Assembly: GCA_900769665.1 (NCBI GenBank)
Contig: CAAGHL010000038.1
Coordinates: 1-13,965, forward strand
DNA length: 13,965 bases
Direction of reading: 5' to 3'
Source of the DNA: Clostridia bacterium
GTDB lineage: Bacteria; Bacillota; Clostridia; Christensenellales; CAG-314
Shown one piece after another: positions 13,949 through 13,965 of this stretch. The stretch's first letter is position 1. Each line of letters begins with the position of its first letter. Position numbers and translations under genes: made by a program. Below the pieces are notes generated by a model. The model did not search any database. It saw only the letters and a program-made list of their open reading frames with translations, and had not been told where the DNA came from.

Positions 13949-13965
13949 TTATCTCGCCACAAGCC

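Overview
The window looks like chromosomal DNA from an anaerobic, mid-GC Bacillota, most likely an uncultured gut-type clostridium. The evidence is AGGAGG-type ribosome sites, a lipoprotein with BspA-like leucine-rich repeats, a domain-inverted family 3 glycoside hydrolase with membrane anchors, a DUF421/DUF4363 pair, and a folate-transporter gene behind a tetrahydrofolate (THF) riboswitch. Genus-level placement is not possible from the sequence alone. I see no plasmid, phage or transposase gene, no CRISPR array, no rRNA and no tRNA.

Layout. Positions 1-440 hold no convincing gene. They contain a chain of RNA-like hairpins (26-144), one copy of a 26-base repeat (122-147) whose inverted partner lies near the right end (13818-13842), a four-unit array of about 20-base period (321-395), and the terminator of the first gene. 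A minus-strand membrane-anchored GH3 enzyme (441-3404) is divergent from a plus-strand lipoprotein (3730-5487). The lipoprotein combines a BspA-like LRR, an SGNH hydrolase of DUF4886 type, and a C-terminal region resembling a solute-binding protein. The pair suggests extracellular processing of (possibly acylated) polysaccharide. Next come serS (5642-6919), an unrecognised four-segment membrane protein (7101-8519), and a large cysteine-rich cytosolic protein (8682-11279) that looks like a degenerate GH94/GT36-type glycoside phosphorylase without a recognisable catalytic motif. A bidirectional terminator (11408-11461) separates it from the minus-strand, translationally coupled DUF421-DUF4363 pair (12712 to 11667). 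A plus-strand promoter, a THF riboswitch (about 12811-12909) and a hairpin over the ribosome site then lead into folT (13058-13753). The right edge is non-coding and rich in small hairpins.

How the genes work together. Three units concern carbohydrates or the cell surface (GH3, SGNH lipoprotein, GH94-like protein), but they have separate signals, so a single pathway is only a possibility. serS and folT are housekeeping or uptake functions with their own promoters. The best-supported regulatory element is the THF riboswitch: its pseudoknot and P2 helix are both preserved with bases different from those of the known example. The most unusual items are the catalytically stripped GH94-like protein with its two leader hairpins, the three-part SGNH lipoprotein, and the doubly anchored, inverted GH3 enzyme.
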